Part shown: one piece after another, positions 34,065 through 41,799 of the stretch
How positions within the stretch are numbered: the first letter of the stretch is position 1
Layout of the letters: every line of letters starts with the position of its first letter
Origin: Streptomyces sp. NRRL S-37
Lineage (GTDB): Bacteria; Actinomycetota; Actinomycetes; Streptomycetales; Streptomycetaceae
NCBI RefSeq assembly: GCF_000721605.1
Contig: NZ_JOIZ01000024.1
Location: 7,461-71,460 of the forward strand
Length of the DNA: 64,000 nt
Direction of reading: 5' to 3'
Translations under genes and position numbers: made by a program
Notes under the pieces: model-generated
What the model was told of the DNA's origin: nothing
The model's database searches: none
The model's input: the letters and a program-made list of their open reading frames with translations, nothing else

Positions 34065-35312
34065 ATGACCCCCGCTTCCGGCCCGCTCGCCCCGGGCGTG
34101 CTGTCCGTCGCCCTGGTCTCGGAGCACGCGAGCCCGCTCGCCACCCTCGGCGGGGTGGACGCCGGCGGGCAGAACGTCCACGTCGCCGCCCTGGCCGGGG
34201 CGCTCGCCGACCGCGGCCACCGCGTCACCGTGCACACCCGCCGCGACGCGCCCGGCCTGCCCGACCGGGTGACGCTGCGCGAGGGCGTCGAGGTGCACCA
34301 CGTCCCGGCGGGCCCCGCCGAGCCGGTCCCCAAGGACCGGCTGCTGCCGTACATGGACGAGTTCGGGCGCCTGCTGGCCCGGGAGTGGCGGGCGCGCACC
34401 CCGGACGTGGTGCACTCGCACTACTGGATGTCGGGGCTGGCCTCGCTGGGGGCGGCCCGGGAGCTGGGGCTGCCGCTGCTGCACACGTATCACGCGCTGG
34501 GCACGGTGAAGCGCCGGCACCAAGGGCTCGCCGACACCAGCCCGCCGGAGCGGATCGGCTGCGAGACCGAGGTGGGGCTGGGCTGCGACCGGATCGTCGC
34601 CACCTGCCGGGACGAGGTCGCCGAACTGGTCCGGATGGGTGTGCCGGCGTACCGGATCGGGGTCGTGCCGTGCGGGGTCGACACGGACCGGTTCACGCCG
34701 GTGGGTCCCGTCGCGCCGCGCGGCCCGTTCCGGTACCGGCTGGTGCAGCTCGGGCGGCTGGTGCCGCGCAAGGGCGCCGCGGTGTCGGTGGCCGCGCTGG
34801 CGCGGCTGCCCGGTACGGAGCTGCTGGTGGTCGGCGGGCCTCCGCCGGAACTCCTCGACGACGACCCGGAGGTTCGGCGGCTGCGCGGCATCGCGCGGGA
34901 CGCCGGGGTCGCCGGCCGGGTCCGGTTCACCGGCGGGGTGGACGCCGGACGGGTGCCGGCGCTGCTGCGCTCCGCCGACGTGGTGCTGTGCCCCGCCGAC
35001 TACGAGCCCTTCGGGATCGTCCCGCTGGAGGCCATGGCCTGCGGCCGTCCGGTGGTGGCCACCGCGGTCGGCGGCCAGCTCGACACGGTCGCCGATCCGG
35101 CCACCGGCCGGCTGGTGCCGCCCGGCGACCCCGGGGCACTGGCCGGGGCCGTGGCCGGCCTGCTCGCCGATCCGGCGGCCCGGCAGGCGTGCGGGGCGGC
35201 CGGCCGTCGCCGGGTGCTCAGCCGCTACGGCTGGGCGCGGATCGCCGCGGCCACCGAGGCGGCGTACTGCGAGGTCCTCGACGCCGAGCCCGCCGCGACC
35301 GGAACCGGCTGA
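34065..35312 (+). CDS. Family 4 glycosyltransferase
   Basis: A 415-residue GT-B enzyme. The N-terminal domain has the GGVDAGGQNVHVAALAGAL loop typical of MshA/sucrose-synthase-like GT4s, and VHSHYWMSGLA; the C-terminal donor-binding domain has VQLGRLVPRKG and the EPFGIVPLEAMACGRPVVA motif (E-x7-E, about residues 313-321). The ATG follows ACGGAGG. A 283-bp gap with no clear feature separates it from the GT2 gene, so a promoter there is possible. It probably extends the same glycan; the donor sugar is not evident and could be an NDP-heptose. Confidence 0.9.
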   Translation: MTPASGPLAPGVLSVALVSEHASPLATLGGVDAGGQNVHVAALAGALADRGHRVTVHTRRDAPGLPDRVTLREGVEVHHVPAGPAEPVPKDRLLPYMDEFGRLLAREWRARTPDVVHSHYWMSGLASLGAARELGLPLLHTYHALGTVKRRHQGLADTSPPERIGCETEVGLGCDRIVATCRDEVAELVRMGVPAYRIGVVPCGVDTDRFTPVGPVAPRGPFRYRLVQLGRLVPRKGAAVSVAALARLPGTELLVVGGPPPELLDDDPEVRRLRGIARDAGVAGRVRFTGGVDAGRVPALLRSADVVLCPADYEPFGIVPLEAMACGRPVVATAVGGQLDTVADPATGRLVPPGDPGALAGAVAGLLADPAARQACGAAGRRRVLSRYGWARIAAATEAAYCEVLDAEPAATGTG

Positions 35313-35382
35313 GCCGCCGGCGTCCGACGTTGGAAGGAGGTGCGGGTGCCGCCGTCCCCCGAGGCGGCGCGCCCGAGACACC

Positions 35383-36009
35383 ATGACCGAAGACTCCGCC
35401 CTCGAAGCCGCCCGGCTGCACTGCCGGTCGCTCCAGGAGGCCCTCGACGGCTTCCGCCGAACCGGTCTGCCCCGGATCGCCGACTGGGGCGGACGCCTCG
35501 CCGGCGTGCTCACCGGCGGCGGGCGGCTGCTGGCCGCCGGCAACGGCGGCAGCGCCGCCCAGGCCCAGCACCTGACCGCCGAGCTGGTCGGCCGCTACCG
35601 GCGGGAGCGGCGCGCCTATTCGGCGCTCGCCCTGCACGCGGAGACCTCCAGCGTCACCGCCATCGGCAACGACTACGGCTTCGACCACGTCTACGCCCGC
35701 CAGGTGGCCGCCCACGGGCGTCCCGGCGATGTGCTGATGCTGCTGTCCACCTCGGGACGCAGCGCCAATCTGATCGCGGCGGCGGTGACGGGCCGGCGGG
35801 CCGGGCTGCGGGTCTGGGCGCTCACCGGGCCCGGCCCGAACCCGCTGGCGGAGGCCGCGGACGACGCGCTGTGCGTGGCGGCGGGCAGCGCCGCGACCGT
35901 CCAGGAGACGCATCTGGTCGCCGTACACCTGCTCTGCGAGTGTTTCGACGCCGCCGTGGCCGCGCCCCTCGCGCGCGGTGCGGCGGCCGTCCCCGGGAGG
36001 ATGTCATGA
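35383..36009 (+). CDS. gmhA: Phosphoheptose isomerase-like SIS protein
   Basis: A 208-residue SIS-domain protein of the GmhA type, which turns sedoheptulose 7-phosphate into D-glycero-D-manno-heptose 7-phosphate. It shows the family's NGGSAAQAQHLTAELVGRYR (about residues 54-73), STSGRSANLIAA (phosphate-binding Ser/Thr, about 121-132) and C-terminal VQETHLVAVHLLCECFD with catalytic Glu and metal-binding His. An AAGGAGG at 35334-35340 is too far to be its ribosome site. The stop overlaps the next start (ATGA, 36006-36009). Confidence 0.88.
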   Translation: MTEDSALEAARLHCRSLQEALDGFRRTGLPRIADWGGRLAGVLTGGGRLLAAGNGGSAAQAQHLTAELVGRYRRERRAYSALALHAETSSVTAIGNDYGFDHVYARQVAAHGRPGDVLMLLSTSGRSANLIAAAVTGRRAGLRVWALTGPGPNPLAEAADDALCVAAGSAATVQETHLVAVHLLCECFDAAVAAPLARGAAAVPGRMS

Positions 36010-37430
36010 CCGTTCCGAAGCCGCTGGTGGTGGTGGGGGACGTCCTGCTCGACGAGGACATCGAGGGGGTCGCGACCCGGCTGGCCCCGGACGCGCCCGC
36101 CCCGGTCGTCGACGTCACCGGTGACCGCCGGCATCCGGGCGGGGCCGGGCTGGCCGCCGCGCTCGCGGCCCGCGGCGGCCGGGACGTGGTACTGGTGACC
36201 GCGCTCGGTGACGACCCGGCCAGCGAGGCCGTGCGCCGGGAGCTCGACGGCCGGGTCCGGCTCCTCGAGCTGCCGCTGCACGGCACGCTGCCGGTGAAGA
36301 CGCGGGTGCTGGCGGGCGGGCGGCCCGTGGTGCGCATCGACCGGGGCGGCGGGACGCCGGGCGAGCCGGACGACGCGGTGCGCGAGGCGCTCGCGGGCGC
36401 GCACGCCGTCCTCGTCGCGGACTACGGACGGCACACCGCGGGGGCCGTGCGTCCGCAGCTGGAGGACGCGGCCCGGCACACGCCGCTGGTGTGGGACCCG
36501 CATCCCCAGGGCGACCCGCCGGTGCCGGGGGCGCGCCTGGTCACGCCCAACGCGGCGGAGGCGGTCGCGCTGTGCGCCGGTTCGCCGGGGGTGCCGGGGG
36601 CTTCGGGGGCGTCGTTGGGTGCCTTCGCCGCGCGCGGGACGGAACTGGCGGAGCGCTGGCGGGCGGCGGGTGTCGCGGTGACGCTCGGCGAGCGCGGGGT
36701 GCTGCTGACCCGGCCGGGCGGGGGTACGCCGATGCTGATCCCGGCGCCGTTCCGGGCGGACGGGGATCCGTGCGGCGCGGGTGACTGCTTCGCCGCGACG
36801 ACGGTCGCCGCGCTGGCCGACGGGCTGCTGCCGGAGGAGGCGCTGCAGCGGGCGGTCGCCGAGGCGGCGGCGTTCGTCGCGGCGGGCGGGGCGGGGAACC
36901 CGGACCTGTGGCACGCGCCGGCCGTGCCCGGTCCCGCGCACGGGGCCGCCGCCGCGGACGCGTTCGAGCTGGCGGAGGAGGTGCGGGCGCGCGGGGGGAC
37001 GGTGGTCGCCACGGGGGGCTGCTTCGATCTGCTGCACGCGGGGCACGTCGGGCTGCTGGAGAGCGCGCGGCGGGTCGGGGACTGTCTGATCGTGTGCCTG
37101 AACTCCGACGCGTCGGTCGCCCGGCGGAAGGGGGCGGGGCGGCCGCTGACGCCGGTGGCGGACCGGGCGAGGGTGCTGGCGGCGCTGGGGAGCGTGGACG
37201 CGGTGGTGGTGTTCGAGGAGGACACGCCCGAGGTGGTGCTGGGGCGGCTGCGGCCGGATGTGTGGGTGAAGGGCGGGGACTACTCCGTGCAGGAGCTGCC
37301 GGAGGCGGAGGTGGTGCGGGCCTGGGGCGGGCAGGCGGTGGTGCTGCCGTATCTGGACGGGCGGTCCACGACGTTGCTGGCCCGGCGGGCGGCGCGGGCG
37401 GTGGTCGCCCTTCGGGCGGCGGACGGGTGA
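36006..37430 (+). CDS. hldE: Bifunctional heptose 7-phosphate kinase/heptose 1-phosphate nucleotidyltransferase
   Basis: A 474-residue fusion. Residues about 1-300 are a PfkB/ribokinase-fold kinase (VVVGDVLLDEDIEG start, GGAGLAAALAARGG, and the anion-hole DPCGAGDCFAATTVA with catalytic Asp). Residues about 335-474 are a cytidylyltransferase-fold domain with GGCFDLLHAGHVGLLESAR, containing HxGH. This is the HldE/RfaE arrangement that makes heptose 1,7-bisphosphate and then activates heptose 1-phosphate as ADP-heptose. Neither the GmhB phosphatase nor an obvious HldD epimerase is in the operon. The ATGA overlap ties it to the isomerase. The last 20 residues are encoded by part of a duplicated 24-bp sequence. 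Confidence 0.88.
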   Translation: MTVPKPLVVVGDVLLDEDIEGVATRLAPDAPAPVVDVTGDRRHPGGAGLAAALAARGGRDVVLVTALGDDPASEAVRRELDGRVRLLELPLHGTLPVKTRVLAGGRPVVRIDRGGGTPGEPDDAVREALAGAHAVLVADYGRHTAGAVRPQLEDAARHTPLVWDPHPQGDPPVPGARLVTPNAAEAVALCAGSPGVPGASGASLGAFAARGTELAERWRAAGVAVTLGERGVLLTRPGGGTPMLIPAPFRADGDPCGAGDCFAATTVAALADGLLPEEALQRAVAEAAAFVAAGGAGNPDLWHAPAVPGPAHGAAAADAFELAEEVRARGGTVVATGGCFDLLHAGHVGLLESARRVGDCLIVCLNSDASVARRKGAGRPLTPVADRARVLAALGSVDAVVVFEEDTPEVVLGRLRPDVWVKGGDYSVQELPEAEVVRAWGGQAVVLPYLDGRSTTLLARRAARAVVALRAADG

Positions 37431-37460
37431 GCCGGGGTCGCCCTTCGGGCGGCGGACGGG
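37404..37460 (+). repeat. 24-bp direct repeat across the hldE stop codon
   Basis: A 24-base segment beginning GTCGCCCTTCGGGCGG occurs at 37404-37427 and again at 37437-37460, 33 bases apart. The first copy is coding and ends just before the TGA, the second is intergenic. Confidence 0.75.
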
Positions 37461-37476
37461 GGGGTGGGCGGGGAGG

Positions 37477-37537
37477 TTTTTTCGCCCCCGCCGCCCCTTC
37501 CCTTCCCGTCCCTGGGGGCTGCGCCCCCAGACCCCCT
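37477..37537 (+). repeat. Streptomyces intergenic repeat, copy 2, with hairpin
   Basis: Near-identical to 17071-17131: a T6 run, the same C-rich tract, hairpin CTGGGGGC-TGC-GCCCCCAG (37512-37530) and GACCCCCT. It is followed by CTCGTCCTCAAACGCCGGAC, a phrase I recall as common in Streptomyces intergenic DNA. It lies between convergent genes and may help stop transcription. Confidence 0.75.
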
Positions 37538-37581
37538 ATCGGCCCTTCGGGCCTCGTCCTCAAACGCCGGACGGGCTGTGG

Positions 37582-38877
37582 TTACGCCGCTGTTTCCAGG
37601 GCTTCGGGGCGGAGAACCGCCGGGGGCCGGGTGCGGTGGGTGTGGAGGAGGTGGCCTGCCGCTATCGAGCCGGCGATGATCAGGCCGCCGGTGATCAGGG
37701 CGCCGCGGGGGCCGGCCAGTTCCATGAGGAGGCCCAGGGCGGGCGGGCCGCCCAGGCTCCACACGGTGCCGACGCTGCCCCACACGCCGAGCACGCGTCC
37801 GCGCAGGTGGGCGGGCGGGTCGGTCTGCAGGACGGACGTTCCCGCGGTGTCGGAGACGGACTCCACGACGGCCATGGGCAGCACCAGCACCAGCAGCACC
37901 GCCAGCGACGGCGACATCCCCGCCACCACCTGCAGCAGCGCCCCCGTCGCCGCGAGGGCCCCGACCAGCCGCACGGACGGCCGGCGCAGCCGCGCGCCGA
38001 GCACCGCGCCGAGGATGCCGCCGGCCGCGAGGACGGTGGACACCGTGCCGAACGCCCCGGCGCCGCCCGCGAGCGGCCCGGTGACCAGGACGGCGAGGGT
38101 GAGCCCGTAGTTACGGCCAAAGACCGCGCTGACGCCGGTCACCCCGGCGAGCGCGAGCAGCCGCGGCCGGCGGGCGAAGAAGGCGATCCCCTCGCGGACG
38201 GTCATGGCGTTCCGCGGGCGCTCGCCCTTCCCGCCCTTCTCGACGACGTGCCGGACCGCTCCCGCCGCCGGGCGCAGGAAGGGGATGACCGCGGTCACGA
38301 ACAGGAAGGAGAAGCCGTTGGCGAAGTAGGCGGCGGCGGTGCCGAGGAACCCGACCGTCACCCCGGCGAGCGCGGCGCCCGCGAGCCGGCCCGCGTTGAA
38401 GACCAGCGCGCCCACGCCGATGGCGGAGGGCACGTCCTCGGCGGGGACCAGGTCGTTGCCCAGCAGGGCGCACGCCGGGTTGTCGACGGTGGCGATCATG
38501 CCGGTGACGGCGGCCAGCACCATCAGGGACGTCATGTCGAGCCGGTCCAGCGCCACCAGGGTGGCCGTGGTGAACGCGATCACGGCCAGCAGCGCCTGGC
38601 TGACGGCGGCCGTCAGCTTCCGCGGCCAGCGGTCGACCGCCGCGCCGCCGAGGACGCTCATGAGCAGGGCCGGGGCGGCCTGTACGGACATGGACAGACC
38701 CGTGGCGGCGGCGGACCCGGTGATCTGGAGGACCAGCAGGTTCTGCACCGTGAGCTGCATCCACGTACCGGCGTTGGACACGAAGTTCGCGACGGACCAC
38801 CAGCGCATGCTGCGGTGCCGCAGGGAGCGCCAGGGCGAGCGGGACCCGGACTGGGCAGGGGGGAGCGAGGAAGACAC
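37582..38877 (-). CDS. MFS exporter, MFS_3/EntS-type
   Basis: A 431-residue transporter with 12 predicted hydrophobic helices. The N-terminal region (SMRWWSVANFVSNAGTWMQL, then LLMSVLGGAAVDRWPRK, the MFS loop 2-3 motif) is characteristic of the enterobactin-exporter-like MFS_3 group. The NYGLTLAVLVTGPL and RGRVLGVWGSVGTVW segments in the second half also fit. The substrate is unknown. Start is a GTG. It converges on the sugar operon and is not part of it. Confidence 0.88.
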   Translation of the reverse strand: MSSSLPPAQSGSRSPWRSLRHRSMRWWSVANFVSNAGTWMQLTVQNLLVLQITGSAAATGLSMSVQAAPALLMSVLGGAAVDRWPRKLTAAVSQALLAVIAFTTATLVALDRLDMTSLMVLAAVTGMIATVDNPACALLGNDLVPAEDVPSAIGVGALVFNAGRLAGAALAGVTVGFLGTAAAYFANGFSFLFVTAVIPFLRPAAGAVRHVVEKGGKGERPRNAMTVREGIAFFARRPRLLALAGVTGVSAVFGRNYGLTLAVLVTGPLAGGAGAFGTVSTVLAAGGILGAVLGARLRRPSVRLVGALAATGALLQVVAGMSPSLAVLLVLVLPMAVVESVSDTAGTSVLQTDPPAHLRGRVLGVWGSVGTVWSLGGPPALGLLMELAGPRGALITGGLIIAGSIAAGHLLHTHRTRPPAVLRPEALETAA

Positions 38878-39112
38878 AGGCGCGCTACTCGGGGGGACGA
38901 GTCCGAGGACTCAGCGGAGGGGCGCGGGAAGCGGAACGCCGGCTGCGCTGCGCGGCGGCTCCCGTCGCCCGGAAGGGCGCGGCCCATCGTGGCAGAAGGG
39001 ACCGCCGAGTCGGTTCCGAGCAGCCGGTGATCAGGGGGACGTGGGAGTCAAACGCGCTCTCGTGCGGGGGACTTGGGCCGTGAGTGCGGTTGCTCACAGA
39101 GGGCGGGGACAT

Positions 39113-39154
39113 GGAGGGAGGGGCCCGTCACCTGTGTGACGGGCCCCTCCCTCC
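39113..39154 (-). terminator. Long perfect hairpin after the hemerythrin gene
   Basis: A 19-bp perfect stem (39113-39131 with 39136-39154, loop CTGT) lies 23 bases after the hemerythrin stop. It is a strong factor-independent terminator without a U-tract. The 235 bases between it and the MFS start (38877) hold the MFS promoter region but no clear motif. Confidence 0.8.
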
Positions 39155-39176
39155 GGGTCCTCGCGCGTGCCTGGCG

Positions 39177-39740
39177 TCAGCCGAGCTTGCCGCGTCCGCT
39201 CAGCGCGTCCCGGATCCGGTCCACCATGCCGGCACCCGGTGCCAGCAGCTTGTTCGCCGGGGGCTTGTCCGGGGCGGACGGGTGCGGCCGGGTCGGGGCC
39301 GTCTTCTTCGCCTGCCGGACCTTCTCGCCGAGCCGGTCGAGTGCCTCCGGGGAGCAGGAGGCGCGCAGCATCGGGAACAGGTTCCGCTCCTCGTCGGCGA
39401 TGTGCTCGCGGATCTCGCTCATCAGCGCGCCGACGAGCCGGTCGAACTCGGGGTCGCCGGCGTCGCAGCCCTCCAGGTCCTTCATCGTCCGCTCGGCCGT
39501 GGCGTGGTCCTCGAGCTCACGGTCGGCCAGCGCGTCCCCGTTCTCCACGTGCTCGCGCACGGCCGGGTAGAGGTACGCCTCCTCGGCGACCGAGTGCCGG
39601 ACCAGCTCGATGGTGACCTGGTCGGCGTACGTCTTGCGGTCCTTGTGGCCGGGCGGCAGTGCCTCGATCTTGCCGAAGAGCTCCTCGACCTCCCGGTGAT
39701 CGGTCACCAGTTCGTCGATGACGTTGCCTCCGTGTCCCAT
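39177..39740 (-). CDS. Hemerythrin-like cation-binding protein
   Basis: A 187-residue protein with a hemerythrin HHE four-helix fold in residues 1-130. The iron-ligand pattern is visible as DELVTDHREVEELF, VRHSVAEEAYLYP, LEDHATAERTM and IREHIADEERNLFP. The C-terminal 50 residues are Pro/Lys-rich and flexible. Such proteins bind a di-iron centre and are linked in actinomycetes to stress or oxygen/nitric-oxide sensing. The start at 39740 has GGAGGTGAGAAGG upstream. A very strong hairpin terminator follows. Confidence 0.88.
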   Translation of the reverse strand: MGHGGNVIDELVTDHREVEELFGKIEALPPGHKDRKTYADQVTIELVRHSVAEEAYLYPAVREHVENGDALADRELEDHATAERTMKDLEGCDAGDPEFDRLVGALMSEIREHIADEERNLFPMLRASCSPEALDRLGEKVRQAKKTAPTRPHPSAPDKPPANKLLAPGAGMVDRIRDALSGRGKLG

Positions 39741-39831
39741 GTCCTTCTCACCTCCGGTTCGTGGTGGCACCCGGCCGGGTCCACCCGCCGACGAGTCCCC
39801 CCGGCTCCGGGAAGCTAACGCGGTCCGCGCG

Positions 39832-40365
39832 TCAGCGGGACAGCTTGGCCCGGACCCGGCCGGCCGCCGCGGCGGGGACGGCCCCGGCCCGGACGGACCG
39901 GCGTACGAGGTGGGCGTCGCGGCGCAGATCGTGGGCGGCGTGCCGGCTCCGCCAGAGCAGCGAGGGGGCGGCGCCGGTGTCGTCGGCGGCGATCAGCAGG
40001 CCGCCGAGCATCGACAGGTTCTTCAGGAAGTGGATGCGCTGCTGCATGCGCTGACCGGGGTCCTCCTCCTCCCAGAAGCGGTGGGCGGCCAGCGTCGTGG
40101 GCACGAGCGTGGCGGCGACCGCGAGCGCGGCCGGGCGGGACAGGCGTCCGGTGGCCAGCAGCAGCCCGCCCACCACCTGGACGGCGCCGCTGAGGCGCAC
40201 GGCGTCCTCGGTGCTGTCCGGCAGCACCGCGACGCGGTCGGTGACGGGCTTGACGACGGACTCGGCGATCGGGGCGACGTTCTGGGGGTTGCGGACGGAG
40301 TCCAGTCCGCCCGCGACGAACATCGACGCCAGCATCGGCCGGCCGAGGACGCGCAACAGACTCAT
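39832..40365 (-). CDS. DoxX-family membrane protein
   Basis: A 177-residue protein with four hydrophobic helices in residues 1-135: LGRPMLASMFVAGGLDSVRNP, the AVQVVGGLLLATGRL segment, ALAVAATLVPTTLAAHRFWE and FLKNLSMLGGLLIAA, the order and motifs of DoxX proteins. The C-terminal 45 residues are Arg-rich and cytoplasmic. The function is poorly known; some relatives take part in thiol or oxidative stress responses. It sits between the hemerythrin gene and a hypothetical gene, all on the same strand, perhaps as a stress cluster. Confidence 0.85.
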   Translation of the reverse strand: MSLLRVLGRPMLASMFVAGGLDSVRNPQNVAPIAESVVKPVTDRVAVLPDSTEDAVRLSGAVQVVGGLLLATGRLSRPAALAVAATLVPTTLAAHRFWEEEDPGQRMQQRIHFLKNLSMLGGLLIAADDTGAAPSLLWRSRHAAHDLRRDAHLVRRSVRAGAVPAAAAGRVRAKLSR

Positions 40366-40437
40366 GCCTTCTCCTGGAGGTGTGGACGGTGGGGGTGCGC
40401 CGGGTTCCCCGCGGGGCGGGGACCATGCGGCGCGCCC

Positions 40438-40761
40438 TCACCAGAAGCGGGTGGTGAGCGCGGGCCGGTGGACGGCCTGGACGGCGTCGCGCAGGCGCAG
40501 GGCGACGCCGATGGTGGTGCGCAGGGCCGAGGGCCGTACGGTCTGGGCGGTCTCCGTGGCCAGGACCAGCAGGCAGCCCGCCGCCTGTTCCACCACGGAC
40601 ACCGGGAAGGTGTAGTCGCTGTCGGCGGCCGCGCGGAACGCCTTCAGCGGGATTCCGGCACCGTCCACGGTCCGCCGGGCGGCCTGCTCCAGATGGTGGG
40701 CGGCCTGTTCGCACAGCGTGGCGGGCAGGGTGAGAGTGCGCTGGAACGATGAACTCGTCAT
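40438..40761 (-). CDS. Hypothetical small helical protein
   Basis: A 107-residue protein, largely helical (LPATLCEQAAHHLEQAARRT, then VSVVEQAAGCLLVLATETAQ), with no signal peptide or known motif. It lies 72 bases upstream of the DoxX gene in the same direction. I do not recognise the family. Confidence 0.6.
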   Translation of the reverse strand: MTSSSFQRTLTLPATLCEQAAHHLEQAARRTVDGAGIPLKAFRAAADSDYTFPVSVVEQAAGCLLVLATETAQTVRPSALRTTIGVALRLRDAVQAVHRPALTTRFW

Positions 40762-40916
40762 GCTCCGAGTGGTCCCCCGGCGCGGTTTCCTTCGATCGGC
40801 GGCGGCCGGGATTTCACCGTCCCGCGTGACCGGCCGGCGGCGGACGCGAGTGCGCGGGGGCTCCTACCCTGGGCACGACCGTTCGCCCGCGCACCCCGTA
40901 CGTGAGGAGTCCGCCC

Positions 40917-41798
40917 ATGAACTTCCCTCCCGGTCCGGCCGCCCCGGACGGCGACGGGCCCGGTGCCGTGGCGGCCCGGTTCACCGGACGGGCGGTGACC
41001 GGTGTGCGTACGCTGTCCGGCTCACTGGCCGAGGCCGTCCTCGACGACGGCCGGGTGGTGGTCGTCAAGAGCGCCGACGGGGCGGGGGCCGCGCGCGCCG
41101 AGGCGGCGGGGCTGCGCTGGCTGGCCGGGGCCGGGACGGTGCGGGTGCCGGTGGTGCACGGTCATGACGCGCGCCGGCTGGTCGTCGACCGGGTGGCGCA
41201 GGGCCCGCCCGGACGGGAGGCGGCGCTGCGGTTCGGCCGGGGGCTGGCGGCGCTGCACGCCGCCGGCGCGCCGGCCTTCGGGGCGCCGCCGCCCGGCGGC
41301 CCGGTGGAGGCGTACATCGGGCTCGCCCCGATGCGCAACGTCACCGGCGGCGACTGGCCCGGCTGGTACGCCGAGCACCGGGTGCTGCCGTATCTGCGCC
41401 GGGCGGTCGACGACGGCACCGTCACCGCCGGTGAGGCGGGTGTCGTCGAGCGGGTCTGTGCGCGGCTGCCGGAGCTCGCCGGGCCCGCCGAGCCGCCCGC
41501 GCGGCTCCACGGCGACCTGTGGAACGGCAATGTGCTCTGGGGCGCCGACGGGCACGTCCACCTGATCGACCCGGCCGCCCACGGCGGGCACCGGGAGACC
41601 GATCTCGCGATGCTCGCCCTGTTCGGCTGCCCCCATCTGGAGGCGGTGCTGGACGGCTACCGGGAGGCGGCGCCGCTCGCCGACGGGTGGCAAACGCGCG
41701 TCGGCGTGCACCAGCTCTTCCCGCTGCTGGTGCACGCCGTACTGTTCGGGCGCGGTTACGCCGGGCAGGCGCTCGCGGTGGCGCGGTCGGCCGGGTGA
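40917..41798 (+). CDS. Fructosamine kinase-family protein
   Basis: A 293-residue kinase of the fructosamine/ketosamine 3-kinase family. It shows the family's LSGSLAEAVLDDGRVVVVKS glycine-rich and Lys region (about residues 39-58), DWPGWYAEHRVLPYLRRAVD, the catalytic LHGDLWNGNVLWGADG (Asp near 202, about 200-215) and the metal-binding LIDPAAHGGHRETDLAMLAL. It may phosphorylate and so help remove sugars bound to protein amines. It stands alone and ends 1 base from the convergent catalase stop. Confidence 0.88.
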   Translation: MNFPPGPAAPDGDGPGAVAARFTGRAVTGVRTLSGSLAEAVLDDGRVVVVKSADGAGAARAEAAGLRWLAGAGTVRVPVVHGHDARRLVVDRVAQGPPGREAALRFGRGLAALHAAGAPAFGAPPPGGPVEAYIGLAPMRNVTGGDWPGWYAEHRVLPYLRRAVDDGTVTAGEAGVVERVCARLPELAGPAEPPARLHGDLWNGNVLWGADGHVHLIDPAAHGGHRETDLAMLALFGCPHLEAVLDGYREAAPLADGWQTRVGVHQLFPLLVHAVLFGRGYAGQALAVARSAG

Positions 41799-41799
41799 C

